From: Burkholderiales bacterium
GTDB taxonomy: Bacteria; Pseudomonadota; Gammaproteobacteria; Burkholderiales; Burkholderiaceae_E
Direction of reading: 5' to 3'
NCBI GenBank assembly: GCA_947487165.1
Contig: CANKWX010000020.1
Span: 1 to 53,071 of the forward strand
DNA length: 53,071 nucleotides
Shown here in pieces: positions 33,470 to 41,112 of this stretch (position 1 is the stretch's first letter; each line of letters begins with the position of its first letter). A program made the translations under genes and the position numbers. The notes under the pieces are model-generated. The model was given only the letters and a program-made list of their open reading frames with translations. It made no database searches and was not told the origin of the DNA.

Positions 33470-33689
33470 TGGCTTCGAGCCGATCAAATTTGAAGTCGGC
33501 TGGCAGTCGTCCGCGGTATTTGCGTATCCTCGCTAACAACTCACGCGCGCCGGGGGCCTTCTCTATTGCGAAGGCACGTTCGCCTTGAACATGAATGTCG
33601 ATGTTGTCCCCGGGTTTCAGATCGAGCGCTTCGACGACTGAAGCCGGCAGGCGAACTGCCAGGCTATTGCCCCACCTTGCAACCTGCAT
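33456..33689 (-). CDS. vapB: AbrB/MazE-type antitoxin
   Basis: 77 residues. N-terminal AbrB-like DNA-binding hairpin: MQVARWGNSLAVRLPASVVE, then LDLKPGDNIDIHVQGERAFA. The C-terminal tail (ELLARIRKYRGRLPADFKFD) should wrap the toxin. ATG 33689 with GGAGAGCG upstream. The first 34 codons are repeated in the duplicated segment at 35767-36655, where the gene is cut off; this copy is the complete one. Upstream TACACAGCGATATGTA is a near-palindrome that could serve as operator. Confidence 0.9.
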   Translation of the reverse strand: MQVARWGNSLAVRLPASVVEALDLKPGDNIDIHVQGERAFAIEKAPGARELLARIRKYRGRLPADFKFDRLEANERG

Positions 33690-34546
33690 CTCGCTCTCCA
33701 AGATATACACAGCGATATGTAGATCATGCGCCATGTTGTTTGCTGATCTTTGACTCGGTTCACGAGCAAATCGTCGCAGTGATCGGGCATGTCGACTAAG
33801 GCTCCTGGGGCTCACGTGCGTCGGCCCAATCTTTTTGCATCTCAAGGAACATGAATGAGGCCGACCAGGTGATGAGAATCAGCCCGGTCAATGCCTCGAT
33901 GCCGGTGAGATAACGCAGATACCCGTGCGCAACCAGATCTCCATAACCCACGGTCGTGAAAGTGATGAAGGACAGATAAGCGCAATCGAGCAACACCCCG
34001 TGACCCGAAGGCTCACCGGTCAGACCACCCATGCCCTCAATCTGCATCGAGACCAGATAGCCCAGCGCAAAGAGCCAGATCTCGATCACATGCGCGACGA
34101 AGATAATGGCCACGCCCAACAGGACCCGATAACGCGCAGCGATGCCAACATGCGGCAAGCGCCGAGCCAGCTGATACAGCACTTCGTAATGCAACAGGAT
34201 GGCGGCCACCACCAGCGCGGTATTCACAAGCAATGGCAGAGCCATCGACAGGGCGTTGCTCAAGAGTGGGCCTGCGAGGTTCCGGGCACATGCCGTTGGC
34301 GCAAGCGGCGACCACCGCCCAGACCGGGGACGATGAGAAACAGAATCAGTTCGCAGGCAGCGCCGCCTGCCGGCAAAACGAAGCCGCTCAGAAAGTTGCC
34401 GGTGAGGTCACCCCGTACCGGGCCGATGACATCGTTCAAGCAGGCCTCTTCGGTGAGATCGATTTCAAGTGATGACGCAGCCGATTTTCGCCCGGAGGAC
34501 GAATGTTCACGACATAAGCTGTGCGGAGCTCAGACGGCGTAAGGCA
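33589..34546. repeat. Duplicated segment, copy 1 (958 bp)
   Basis: Matches 35767-36655 in the same orientation, with a constant offset of 2178 bp up to about 34328. It covers the first 34 codons of the antitoxin, the K+-channel gene and ~280 bp upstream of that gene. Copy 2 lacks ~69 bp between about 34330 and 34411. The 34264-34642 gap contains only this repeat tail and the dctP terminator hairpins. Confidence 0.93.
33796..34263 (-). CDS. K+-channel-like membrane protein, copy 1
   Basis: 155 residues: hydrophobic helices at ~8-30 and ~46-72, then a pore loop FITFTTVGYGD (residues 99-109) with the canonical K+ selectivity filter, and a final helix (IEALTGLILITWSASFMFLE). This is the two-helix-plus-pore ion channel domain (Ion_trans_2) with extra N-terminal helices and no cytosolic gating domain, so it would assemble as a tetramer. 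A second copy at 35974-36441 differs at one residue (M78 here, Leu there). It lies on the same strand behind the duplicated upstream region. Confidence 0.87.
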   Translation of the reverse strand: MSNALSMALPLLVNTALVVAAILLHYEVLYQLARRLPHVGIAARYRVLLGVAIIFVAHVIEIWLFALGYLVSMQIEGMGGLTGEPSGHGVLLDCAYLSFITFTTVGYGDLVAHGYLRYLTGIEALTGLILITWSASFMFLEMQKDWADAREPQEP

Positions 34547-34580
34547 AGATGGGTTTAGCGGACGCGTACGATGAAACCGC

Positions 34581-34641
34581 AACGCCGCTGAAGCAGCGGC
34601 GTTGGCAGGTCGGAAAGGGCGCCCAGCGGGCGCCCTTTCCA
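34581..34641 (-). terminator. Tandem hairpins downstream of dctP-like gene
   Basis: Two strong inverted repeats directly after the stop of the minus-strand receptor gene: GGAAAGGGCGCCC / GGGCGCCCTTTCC (34612-34640, short overlap in the loop) and AACGCCGCT / AGCGGCGTT (34581-34603). No long T-run, but their position argues for a transcription end. Confidence 0.55.
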
Positions 34642-34642
34642 T

Positions 34643-35647
34643 TTACTTGCGTGCAGCGAAGGCCGTCTTGCCCTTCTTTAGAGCGTCCATCACCTCCTGC
34701 GCTTTGCCGCCGATGGCTTCCACCATCTCGACCTCACCCGGGCGAATGACCGCGGCCCAGGCTTCACGCTGGGCATCGGTCAGCTGGTGCACGAAACCGC
34801 CTTTGGCGACGAATTCCTTCATCTTCGGGCCTTCGGTATCAAGCACCTGCTTGCGTGCCCAGGCAACGTCAGGCAAGGCCTTGAGCAATTTGGCCCGCAG
34901 GTCAGGCTTCATGCCGTCGAACAGGGCCTTGTTGACAATGAAGGTGCTGTCGTGATGGTAATGGCGTGTCAAGACATAGTGAGGCGCGCTCTGTGCGGCA
35001 GGTGTGGTGACATAGAACAGGAACGGCAGGTCAGCACCGACCACCAGTCCGCTTTGAAGGCCGGGCCAGGCCTCCGTCAGCGGCATTTGCACACCGTTGG
35101 CGCCCAGTTGCTTGAACGTGATTCGCGAGGCCTGCGAGGGCGATACCCGCATCTTCTGGCCCTTGATGCTTTCCGGCGTCAGGCAGGCGGTCTTGCAGAT
35201 GACATCGTTCCAGCCGACGTCGGCCACCATGATGAGCTCCAGACCCTTCTCGGCGAACAGCCGCTTGGCGATGGGCACGCCGAAGTTGTCGATCACCCAC
35301 ATGCGCTCTTCATTGTTCCTCCACAAATAGGGCGTCTGGAACACCGCACCTTCGGGCACCACGATCGCCCCGCCTGCGAACGACGATGCGCCCGCTTGCA
35401 GTCGCCCACGCACCACCTGCTGGTGCATCTCCTGCTCATTGCCGACAAGCTGGTATTCCATCTTCAACTCGGGGCCCGCGGCAGCGTTGAAGTCGTTGAT
35501 GAATTTCATCACGATGTCGTAGAGCACGGTGCCGGGCTGGGCGGCGGTACCCAGTTTCCAGACTTCTTGCGCGTGCGCGGTGGCCGACAAACCGGCCGCC
35601 AGCAGCGAGAAAGAGGCAGCCAAAAAAAACTTCTTCAACGTTCTCAT
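34643..35647 (-). CDS. TRAP transporter solute-binding protein (DctP family)
   Basis: 334-residue periplasmic receptor of a TRAP transporter. Signal peptide 1-26 (MRTLKKFFLAASFSLLAAGL, cleavage after AHA). Mature part has the DctP fold: MEYQLVGNEQEMHQQVVRGR, GVPIAKRLFAEKGLELI, KGQKMRVSPSQASRITFKQL with the conserved ligand-anchoring Arg region, and VQMPLTEAWPGLQSGLVVGA. ATG 35647 with GGAGAC upstream. No DctQ or DctM membrane subunits occur in the window, so this receptor is an orphan or works with a distant permease. It lies exactly between two copies of the K+-channel segment. Confidence 0.92.
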   Translation of the reverse strand: MRTLKKFFLAASFSLLAAGLSATAHAQEVWKLGTAAQPGTVLYDIVMKFINDFNAAAGPELKMEYQLVGNEQEMHQQVVRGRLQAGASSFAGGAIVVPEGAVFQTPYLWRNNEERMWVIDNFGVPIAKRLFAEKGLELIMVADVGWNDVICKTACLTPESIKGQKMRVSPSQASRITFKQLGANGVQMPLTEAWPGLQSGLVVGADLPFLFYVTTPAAQSAPHYVLTRHYHHDSTFIVNKALFDGMKPDLRAKLLKALPDVAWARKQVLDTEGPKMKEFVAKGGFVHQLTDAQREAWAAVIRPGEVEMVEAIGGKAQEVMDALKKGKTAFAARK

Positions 35648-35741
35648 GCATGTCTCCAGTGGGTGGGTGATGGGGACGATCTTGGGTGTCGTCTGCTCCA
35701 AAGCGATATTGCGTGTTGTCCAGGCGGAGCGCAATCCTGGA

Positions 35742-35766
35742 TTGTCAGGCGCAAGCCGGGTCGGAT
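35742..35766. repeat. 25-bp copy of thiolase 5' sequence at a duplication joint
   Basis: Identical to 42215-42239, which encodes PTRLAPDK in the thiolase gene. It ends exactly where copy 2 of the duplicated segment begins (35767). Its presence here marks a recombination joint. Confidence 0.8.
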
Positions 35767-35867
35767 ACATGAATGTCGATGTTGTCCCCGGGTTTCAGAT
35801 CGAGCGCTTCGACGACTGAAGCCGGCAGGCGAACTGCCAGGCTATTGCCCCACCTTGCAACTTGCAT
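35745..35867 (-). pseudogene. Truncated AbrB/MazE-type antitoxin copy
   Basis: The first 34 codons are the same as the antitoxin at 33456-33689; the frame then runs into the 25-bp thiolase-derived piece and stops after SDPACA. The toxin-binding tail and the toxin gene are missing. It may still bind the operator because the AbrB-like domain is nearly whole, but that is speculation. Confidence 0.85.
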
Positions 35868-36655
35868 CTCGCTCTCCAAGATATACATAGCGATATGTAG
35901 ATCATGCGCCATGTTATTTGCAGATCTTTGACTCGGTTCACGAGCAAATCGTCGCGGTGATCGGGCATGTCGACTAAGGCTCCTGGGGCTCACGTGCGTC
36001 GGCCCAATCTTTTTGCATCTCAAGGAACATGAATGAGGCCGACCAGGTGATGAGAATCAGCCCGGTCAATGCCTCAATGCCGGTGAGATAACGCAGATAC
36101 CCGTGCGCAACCAGATCTCCATAGCCCACGGTCGTGAAAGTGATGAAGGACAGATAGGCGCAATCGAGCAACACCCCGTGACCCGAAGGCTCACCGGTCA
36201 GACCACCCAGGCCCTCAATCTGCATCGAGACCAGATAGCCCAGCGCAAAGAGCCAGATCTCGATCACATGCGCGACGAAAATAATGGCCACGCCCAACAG
36301 GACCCGATAACGCGCAGCGATGCCAACATGCGGCAAGCGCCGAGCCAACTGATACAGCACTTCGTAATGCAACAGGATGGCGGCCACCACCAGCGCGGTA
36401 TTCACAAGCAATGGCAGGGCCATCGACAGGGCGTTGCTCAAAAGTGGGCCTGCGAGGTTCCGGGCACATGCCGTTGGCGCAAGCGGCGACCACCGCCCAG
36501 ACCGGGGGCGGTGAGGTCAAGCCGTACCTGGCCGATGACATCGTTCAAGCAGGCCTCTTCGGAGGGATCGTTTTGAAGTGATGGCGCAGCTGATTATTGC
36601 GCCGAGTACGAATGTTCACGACATACACAGTGCGGAGCTCAGACAGCGTAAGGCA
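35767..36655. repeat. Duplicated segment, copy 2 (889 bp)
   Basis: Second copy of 33589-34546 with a ~69-bp internal deletion near 36509. Sequence is nearly identical over the channel gene but clearly more diverged over the last ~90 bp. Confidence 0.93.
35974..36441 (-). CDS. K+-channel-like membrane protein, copy 2
   Basis: 155 residues, identical to copy 1 except Leu at position 78. The selectivity filter TVGYGD (104-109) and all hydrophobic segments are kept, so both copies should be functional. Its upstream region has lost ~69 bp relative to copy 1, so expression may differ. Downstream on the same strand is the truncated antitoxin rather than a full toxin-antitoxin pair. Confidence 0.87.
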   Translation of the reverse strand: MSNALSMALPLLVNTALVVAAILLHYEVLYQLARRLPHVGIAARYRVLLGVAIIFVAHVIEIWLFALGYLVSMQIEGLGGLTGEPSGHGVLLDCAYLSFITFTTVGYGDLVAHGYLRYLTGIEALTGLILITWSASFMFLEMQKDWADAREPQEP

Positions 36656-36950
36656 TCGACGTGTTGTCGCTCATATTGAAACACAAGGCGAAGCGATCGA
36701 CATGGCAAAACGCGACATCTTCGATAAGGCCAATTACACAGTGGTTCAATACCCAATTGGCGCGACACTGACTTGTCTGCCGACGCTTTCCTGCAGGTGC
36801 TACATCCCAAGAGTGCCTGAAAAGCGTCACATCCGTGCGCTGCGTCAGTTCACACAGGATGACGAGTAGGAAGGCTGAAAATCCTAACCATTCGGTGGGG
36901 CAATTCGCCCCGAGTCCAACAAGCCAGAGGCCATTCAATATGACTGCCCG
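36656..36950. other. Unassigned stretch between duplication and IS remnant
   Basis: Open frames exist on both strands (for example plus 36615-36869) but none has a convincing start, family motif or codon pattern, and they cross the duplication border. I see no supported gene. 37125-37324, in front of the gamma-glutamyltransferase gene, is likewise empty. Confidence 0.3.
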
Positions 36951-37124
36951 CGACGAGCTGGGAAGGCGGAGTGGACGAGGGCGCAAAAGGAAGCGAAGCA
37001 TTCCAAGCTGCCAATGAAATGGGTGTGGGGACGGAAACTGGTCGAAGCAGGCATCGAGCCCTCAGTCGGCAGCCGTGGAGACAGCTATGACAACGATCTG
37101 ACGCAGACCATCAACGGGTTGTAG
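36951..37124 (+). pseudogene. IS3-family transposase (OrfB) remnant
   Basis: From 37023 the frame reads VWGRKLVEAGIEPSVGSRGD, then SYDNDLTQTINGL and a TAG stop at 37122. This is the IS3 OrfB integrase-core signature (EAGI..SVG..GDSYDNALAETINGL) around the last catalytic region, with DLTQ in place of the usual ALAE. The rest of the transposase is missing or unreadable upstream and no terminal inverted repeats were found. It is a dead fragment, but it shows an IS once stood beside the duplicated segment. Confidence 0.75.
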
Positions 37125-37324
37125 CAAACCGAGCTACATGATGCCGGCCGGGCATGCGCGCAGGTTGATGTGCTGGTTGAACGCTTCCGACGGTGGTGCC
37201 GGTGGCTTGACGTACCCGGACACGAGGGCGATAGTCAAAATCCACAGCTCGCTGCCGGCTCTGCATTCCGGGTGTCAGGCGCTAGACGAGTTCACCCATC
37301 ACAGCGCAGAAGTAGGGGGCAGGC

Positions 37325-38947
37325 ATGACGCAGGCAACAACACATGGCATGGTGTGCGCGGCTCAACCGGAAGCTGCCGAGGCCGGGGCGGACGTGCTGC
37401 GCGCTGGTGGCAATGTGGTGGATGCAGCCATTGCCGCAGCCCTGGTACAAACCGTTGTGGATCCGCAGATGTGCGGCATTGCCGGCATGGGCAATATGCA
37501 AATCTACATGCAGGGTCAGGGCATTCACACCAGCATCGATTTTCACGGTCGCGCGCCGCTGGCGGTCAGACCGGACATGTGGGCCGATCGCATTCTTCAT
37601 GAGGCTCAGGATGGCTGGGGTTTCATCCTGAAAGACCGTGTCAATGAGATCGGTTATCAGGCGGTGACCACGCCGATGTCATTGCGGGCCTTCGACACCG
37701 CTTTGCGCCGGTTCGGCACCCGGTCACTGGCTGATGTGATGGCACCGGCGGTGGACTATGCGCGTCAGGGTGTGCTGGTTCGCCCGCATGTAAGCGAGTT
37801 CTGGAATCTTCCGCCGAGTGCGGGGCGCGACGCGAACATCGGCATCGTCACTAAGTACCCCGCCACCAGAAAGATCTATGTCAAGCCTGATGGGCGCGTG
37901 CTCGCCGTGGGCGATATGTTGCGTAATCCCGATATGGCCGCCACGCTCGAGCGTATTGCCACGCATGGGGTGGACGATTTTTATGCTGGAGCGCTGGCTG
38001 AGGAGATCGTCGCTGATATGGAGGCGCATGGTGGCTTGCTGTCGCAGGCCGACCTTGAGCAGTGCGAAGTCGAGGAAAAGACGCCGCTCTGGGGAACCTA
38101 TCGAGGGCACCGCATTGCGACCAATCACCCGCCCGGCGGGGGTATTCAACTGATCGAGATGCTGAATATCCTCGAGCACTTCGATCTGCGGGGCATGGGG
38201 CACAACTCTGCGGAATACATTCGCGTGGTGTCCGAGGCGATGAAGATTGCGACTGCTGACAAAGATGCCAAGGTGGGTGATCCGCGCTTCTATGACGTAC
38301 CTGTCGCAGAACTGACCTCGAAGTCCTACGCGGCGGCGATGGCGGAGCGTATTCGTCGTGGTGAACGTGCAAACGTCCCACGCTTCAATGCCGGCGGCGC
38401 AGAAAGCAAACACACCACGCAGATTTGCGTGGTCGATACTCAGGGAAATGCCTTCACCATGACCCATACACTGGGTCAGCCTTCGGGTGTGGTGACTGAC
38501 GGGCTTGGCTTCATGTACAACGGGGCCATGGCGGTGTTTGATCCGCGCCCGGGGCGTGCCGGTTCGTTGGCAGCCGGCAAGGCCAGGTTTACTGCGCTGT
38601 CGCCAACCATCGTGTTCAAGGATGATCGGCCCTATCTGGTGCTGGGTGCACCAGGTGCGACCTACATCACCATGGGCAATCTGCAGGTCATGCTGAATGT
38701 CCTGGAGTTCGGCATGAGTGCTGAGCAGGCGGTCTGCGCCCCGCGGTTTGCCGCTGTGTCGAACACCATCGAGTTGTCCAACAGGATTCTTCACGCGACC
38801 GAACGTGCTTTATGCAACCAAGGCTACACGGTCAAGCGCCACGCCCAGAGCTACACCTTTGCCTGGGTGCATGCGATTCGCATTCAAGACGCCGTGCTCG
38901 ATGGTGGGGCTGATCCCGCCACTGGCGGCCTTGCGATTGCCGTGTGA
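37325..38947 (+). CDS. Gamma-glutamyltransferase family protein
   Basis: 540-residue Ntn-hydrolase of the gamma-glutamyltranspeptidase family: transfers or hydrolyses gamma-glutamyl groups such as those of glutathione after self-cleavage. Motifs: AAEAGADVLRAGGNVVDAAI, CGIAGMGNMQIYM, HPPGGGIQLIEMLNIL, the processing site KHTTQICVVDTQGN with nucleophile T364, and LGAPGATYITMGNLQVMLNV. In classical GGT the motif is TTH; here it is TTQ, placing it in a divergent branch (acylase-like members exist). No signal peptide is evident, so it is probably cytoplasmic. ATG preceded by AGGGGGCAGG. Confidence 0.9.
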   Translation: MTQATTHGMVCAAQPEAAEAGADVLRAGGNVVDAAIAAALVQTVVDPQMCGIAGMGNMQIYMQGQGIHTSIDFHGRAPLAVRPDMWADRILHEAQDGWGFILKDRVNEIGYQAVTTPMSLRAFDTALRRFGTRSLADVMAPAVDYARQGVLVRPHVSEFWNLPPSAGRDANIGIVTKYPATRKIYVKPDGRVLAVGDMLRNPDMAATLERIATHGVDDFYAGALAEEIVADMEAHGGLLSQADLEQCEVEEKTPLWGTYRGHRIATNHPPGGGIQLIEMLNILEHFDLRGMGHNSAEYIRVVSEAMKIATADKDAKVGDPRFYDVPVAELTSKSYAAAMAERIRRGERANVPRFNAGGAESKHTTQICVVDTQGNAFTMTHTLGQPSGVVTDGLGFMYNGAMAVFDPRPGRAGSLAAGKARFTALSPTIVFKDDRPYLVLGAPGATYITMGNLQVMLNVLEFGMSAEQAVCAPRFAAVSNTIELSNRILHATERALCNQGYTVKRHAQSYTFAWVHAIRIQDAVLDGGADPATGGLAIAV

Positions 38948-39074
38948 GCGGGGTTGCTTCATGTTTGGTCCGGCCGAATGTATCTATCGGCTGGACCTGC
39001 AGCAGATCCATGGCTATTTGCGCAGGCACGATCACGGCGGCATCAACGCTCGCGCTGTAGACACGCGGATGTCT

Positions 39075-39121
39075 GATCGTGAAGAAGCGCGGTGGCCGCA
39101 ATCTGCTAGTCCAAGGCGTTT
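39075..39121 (-). pseudogene. 47-bp fragment of a PIN (FitB-like) toxin gene
   Basis: Nearly identical to the 20688-20732 part of the FitB-like gene. Reverse frame reads NALD-stop-QIAATALLHD, where the intact gene has HALDKQIAATALLHD, so the Lys codon has become TAG. A relic of a lost toxin-antitoxin locus. The 38948-39460 gap otherwise holds the hairpin pair at 39205-39236 and no gene. Confidence 0.6.
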
Positions 39122-39204
39122 AAACTTGTTTCTGCTAAGTTTCCGAGACAAAATTACGCTAAGCTTTCTTTCTACAAGAAATGGCAGAGAGCTTGAAAGC
39201 CAGC

Positions 39205-39236
39205 ATACCGCAAGGTATCCAGGGATTGAACCCCTG
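39205..39236. other. Two adjacent hairpins, tRNA-like by shape only
   Basis: ATACC-GCAA-GGTAT (39205-39218) is a GNRA-capped stem; CAGGG / CCCTG with a 7-nt loop follows at 39220-39236. The preceding GGCAGAGAGCTTGAAAGC and following TTTCCGCCA recall tRNA-Ser, but the T-loop consensus and acceptor pairing fail. Possibly a decayed tRNA or a small structured RNA. Confidence 0.25.
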
Positions 39237-39460
39237 AGTTTCCGCCAATAAAAACAACAACCGAATGCGGTCCGGCGCTGCGTAAAGACTGTAAGTTATC
39301 CCGATAACTGAGCCCGTACAAGACGAAATCACTGCCAGTGCACCGTAAAACCAAAACCAGGCGTCAAACAGAAACTAAGCGCCGCTGCAACGTGGTAAGT
39401 GCCTCACTGCGCATGGTTTATGCGGCAGATTCTTAATGCTTCCGTAGAGATTGGGCTTTC

Positions 39461-40537
39461 GTGCTAGACAAGAAAAGCGATACCTCATTGACAGTCGACG
39501 CGTTGCGTGCTTTTGCGGCCCAAGCTGTGTGCGTAGGTCACGCTATTAATTTCGCTGATATTGGATTCAAGACCTACCTGCCGCATGTCGGTGTCATGCT
39601 GTTTTTTATTATTTCGGGTTTTGTAATCGCATTCACACTGGATTCAAAGTCAGCCTCGCCGGAGTACGGCATTTTGCGATTTGGGGTGGAGAGGTTTTCC
39701 CGAATTTATACGGCTTATCTGCCCGCGCTTGTCTTGATTGCTGTTGCGGATCACCTCGCGCTTTCGGCAGGAATTCCCTTGAGTGTAACTTCGCTTCAAT
39801 GGAATGTCTTCACGGGTAATTTGTTCATGTTACAGGGAGTTCCCTCCAATATCGGCACCTCGACCTATGGCTCTGCGGGTCAATTGACTTCTGTTGCTGT
39901 CGAATTTCATATTTACTTCTTTGTGGGCGCGCTTTATTTCTTTTTCAAGGGTCGTCGTCGATTCGCATGCTTGGCGATTGCATTAATTTTCTCGGTAATG
40001 CCATTGGGGTATTTTTACGGATGGGAGGGTACTGATCGCGGGCTGTTCATTCTATGGCTGCTGGGTTTCGCGTCGTATTATTTGTGTAGCGCCGTTAAAA
40101 TAGATCGTGAGCTCGCCCTCATTTCCTTGTTTGCCGTGCCCTTGCTCGTTATTTATTGGTCGTTGCATGTTACTGCGGGATCTGAGTACGATGTTGTCAA
40201 CTACCCGGTTTTCGCGTTTATATTTCTTTTTGTTATAATTGCTTCGAGTCGATCCTGTTTTTTCGAAAAGCACTTGGTATTGAATCGTTTAATTAGAGGC
40301 TTTGCCAATTGTTCTTTCTCTTTGTTCTTGACGCACTTGACCTTGGTTAAAATCCTGCTTGCCACTTTGCCTGGCGAAAAATGGGTTAACATCGTCAGTT
40401 CGATTGTTATTGCAAACATTTTTGCTTTTGGCTTTTATTTGTTGTTTGAGAAGCATTATCGCCAGGTTGCGACTGCACTGAGCTCAATGCTTGCCACAGT
40501 CGATAGAAAAATAGCCAGTTTGCGACCGGTTAAATAA
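39461..40537 (+). CDS. Acyltransferase 3 family membrane protein
   Basis: 358-residue integral membrane O-acyltransferase (OafA/NodX-like) that acetylates or acylates surface sugars. N-terminal family motif LTVDALRAFAAQAVCVGHAI with the conserved Arg and His, VMLFFIISGFVIAFTL, FGVERFSRIYTAYLPALVLI and a mid-protein LTSVAVEFHIYFF. About ten hydrophobic helices. GTG start with no strong Shine-Dalgarno. Base composition is clearly more AT-rich than neighbours, with many TTT and ATT codons, a sign of recent horizontal gain, as is common for surface-modifying genes. No other polysaccharide gene is adjacent. Confidence 0.9.
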   Translation: MLDKKSDTSLTVDALRAFAAQAVCVGHAINFADIGFKTYLPHVGVMLFFIISGFVIAFTLDSKSASPEYGILRFGVERFSRIYTAYLPALVLIAVADHLALSAGIPLSVTSLQWNVFTGNLFMLQGVPSNIGTSTYGSAGQLTSVAVEFHIYFFVGALYFFFKGRRRFACLAIALIFSVMPLGYFYGWEGTDRGLFILWLLGFASYYLCSAVKIDRELALISLFAVPLLVIYWSLHVTAGSEYDVVNYPVFAFIFLFVIIASSRSCFFEKHLVLNRLIRGFANCSFSLFLTHLTLVKILLATLPGEKWVNIVSSIVIANIFAFGFYLLFEKHYRQVATALSSMLATVDRKIASLRPVK

Positions 40538-40670
40538 AGTCGGCAGGCTGCATTAAGTTTCCAGCGACGGCTCGATACGTCAGCGCTGCAGCCCGCCACC
40601 GCGCAGAAAGTTTCTCTGGGCACCGTCCTGACTGATACGCCTGTTCCTGTCGCAGCCCGGTGTGTCTGCG

Positions 40671-41108
40671 TCAGGGCTGTGAATCAGGCTTGAAGAAGGG
40701 CATCATCCGGCCCTCTTCGGCGCGCCGGAATGTCACCTCGACAGGCATGCCGATCGCCAGGGCATCGGGGTCGGCCTCGACCACATTGGTAAGCAGGGTA
40801 GGGCCTTCGGCCAATTGAACGTAAGCCAGGGTGTAGGCAGGCGATGCGCGTCGGGCGGTACTGAACGCGTAGAGCGTGCCCTTGCCTGTGGCCTGCTGCC
40901 AGCGCAGCCGGGTGCTGCCGCACAGGGGGCAGACCATGCGCGGATACCAGTGCGGTTGTTGGCAGTCTTCACAGGTATTGAGCATCAGTCGTCCGGCTTC
41001 GGCAGCCGACCAGAATTCGCGGGTTTCGGGAAAGGCACTCGCGAAGGGGTCCTGCTCGAAGCCCGGTGACTGATCTTGTGCGTGATTGGTGGTGCTGCTG
41101 TTGCTCAT
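40671..41108 (-). CDS. Zn-ribbon/OB-fold protein, DUF35 family
   Basis: 145 residues. Rubredoxin-like zinc ribbon with C46, C49, C60 and C63 (TCEDCQQPHWYPRMVCPLCG), then an OB-fold (GTLYAFSTARRASPAYTLAY, GMPVEVTFRRAEEG). DUF35 proteins are partners of SCP2-type thiolases and help shuttle acyl-CoA. It starts 4 bp after the thiolase gene on the same strand, matching that partnership. Cytoplasmic. Confidence 0.92.
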   Translation of the reverse strand: MSNSSTTNHAQDQSPGFEQDPFASAFPETREFWSAAEAGRLMLNTCEDCQQPHWYPRMVCPLCGSTRLRWQQATGKGTLYAFSTARRASPAYTLAYVQLAEGPTLLTNVVEADPDALAIGMPVEVTFRRAEEGRMMPFFKPDSQP

Positions 41109-41112
41109 GAGT

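Noticed and set aside
34787-35890. 367-residue plus-strand frame
   Set aside because: Antisense shadow of the DctP receptor gene running into the duplicated segment; no motifs.
36597-36869. 90-residue plus-strand frame as a gene
   Set aside because: It starts inside the duplicated segment and crosses its border, with no recognisable domain or clear ribosome site.
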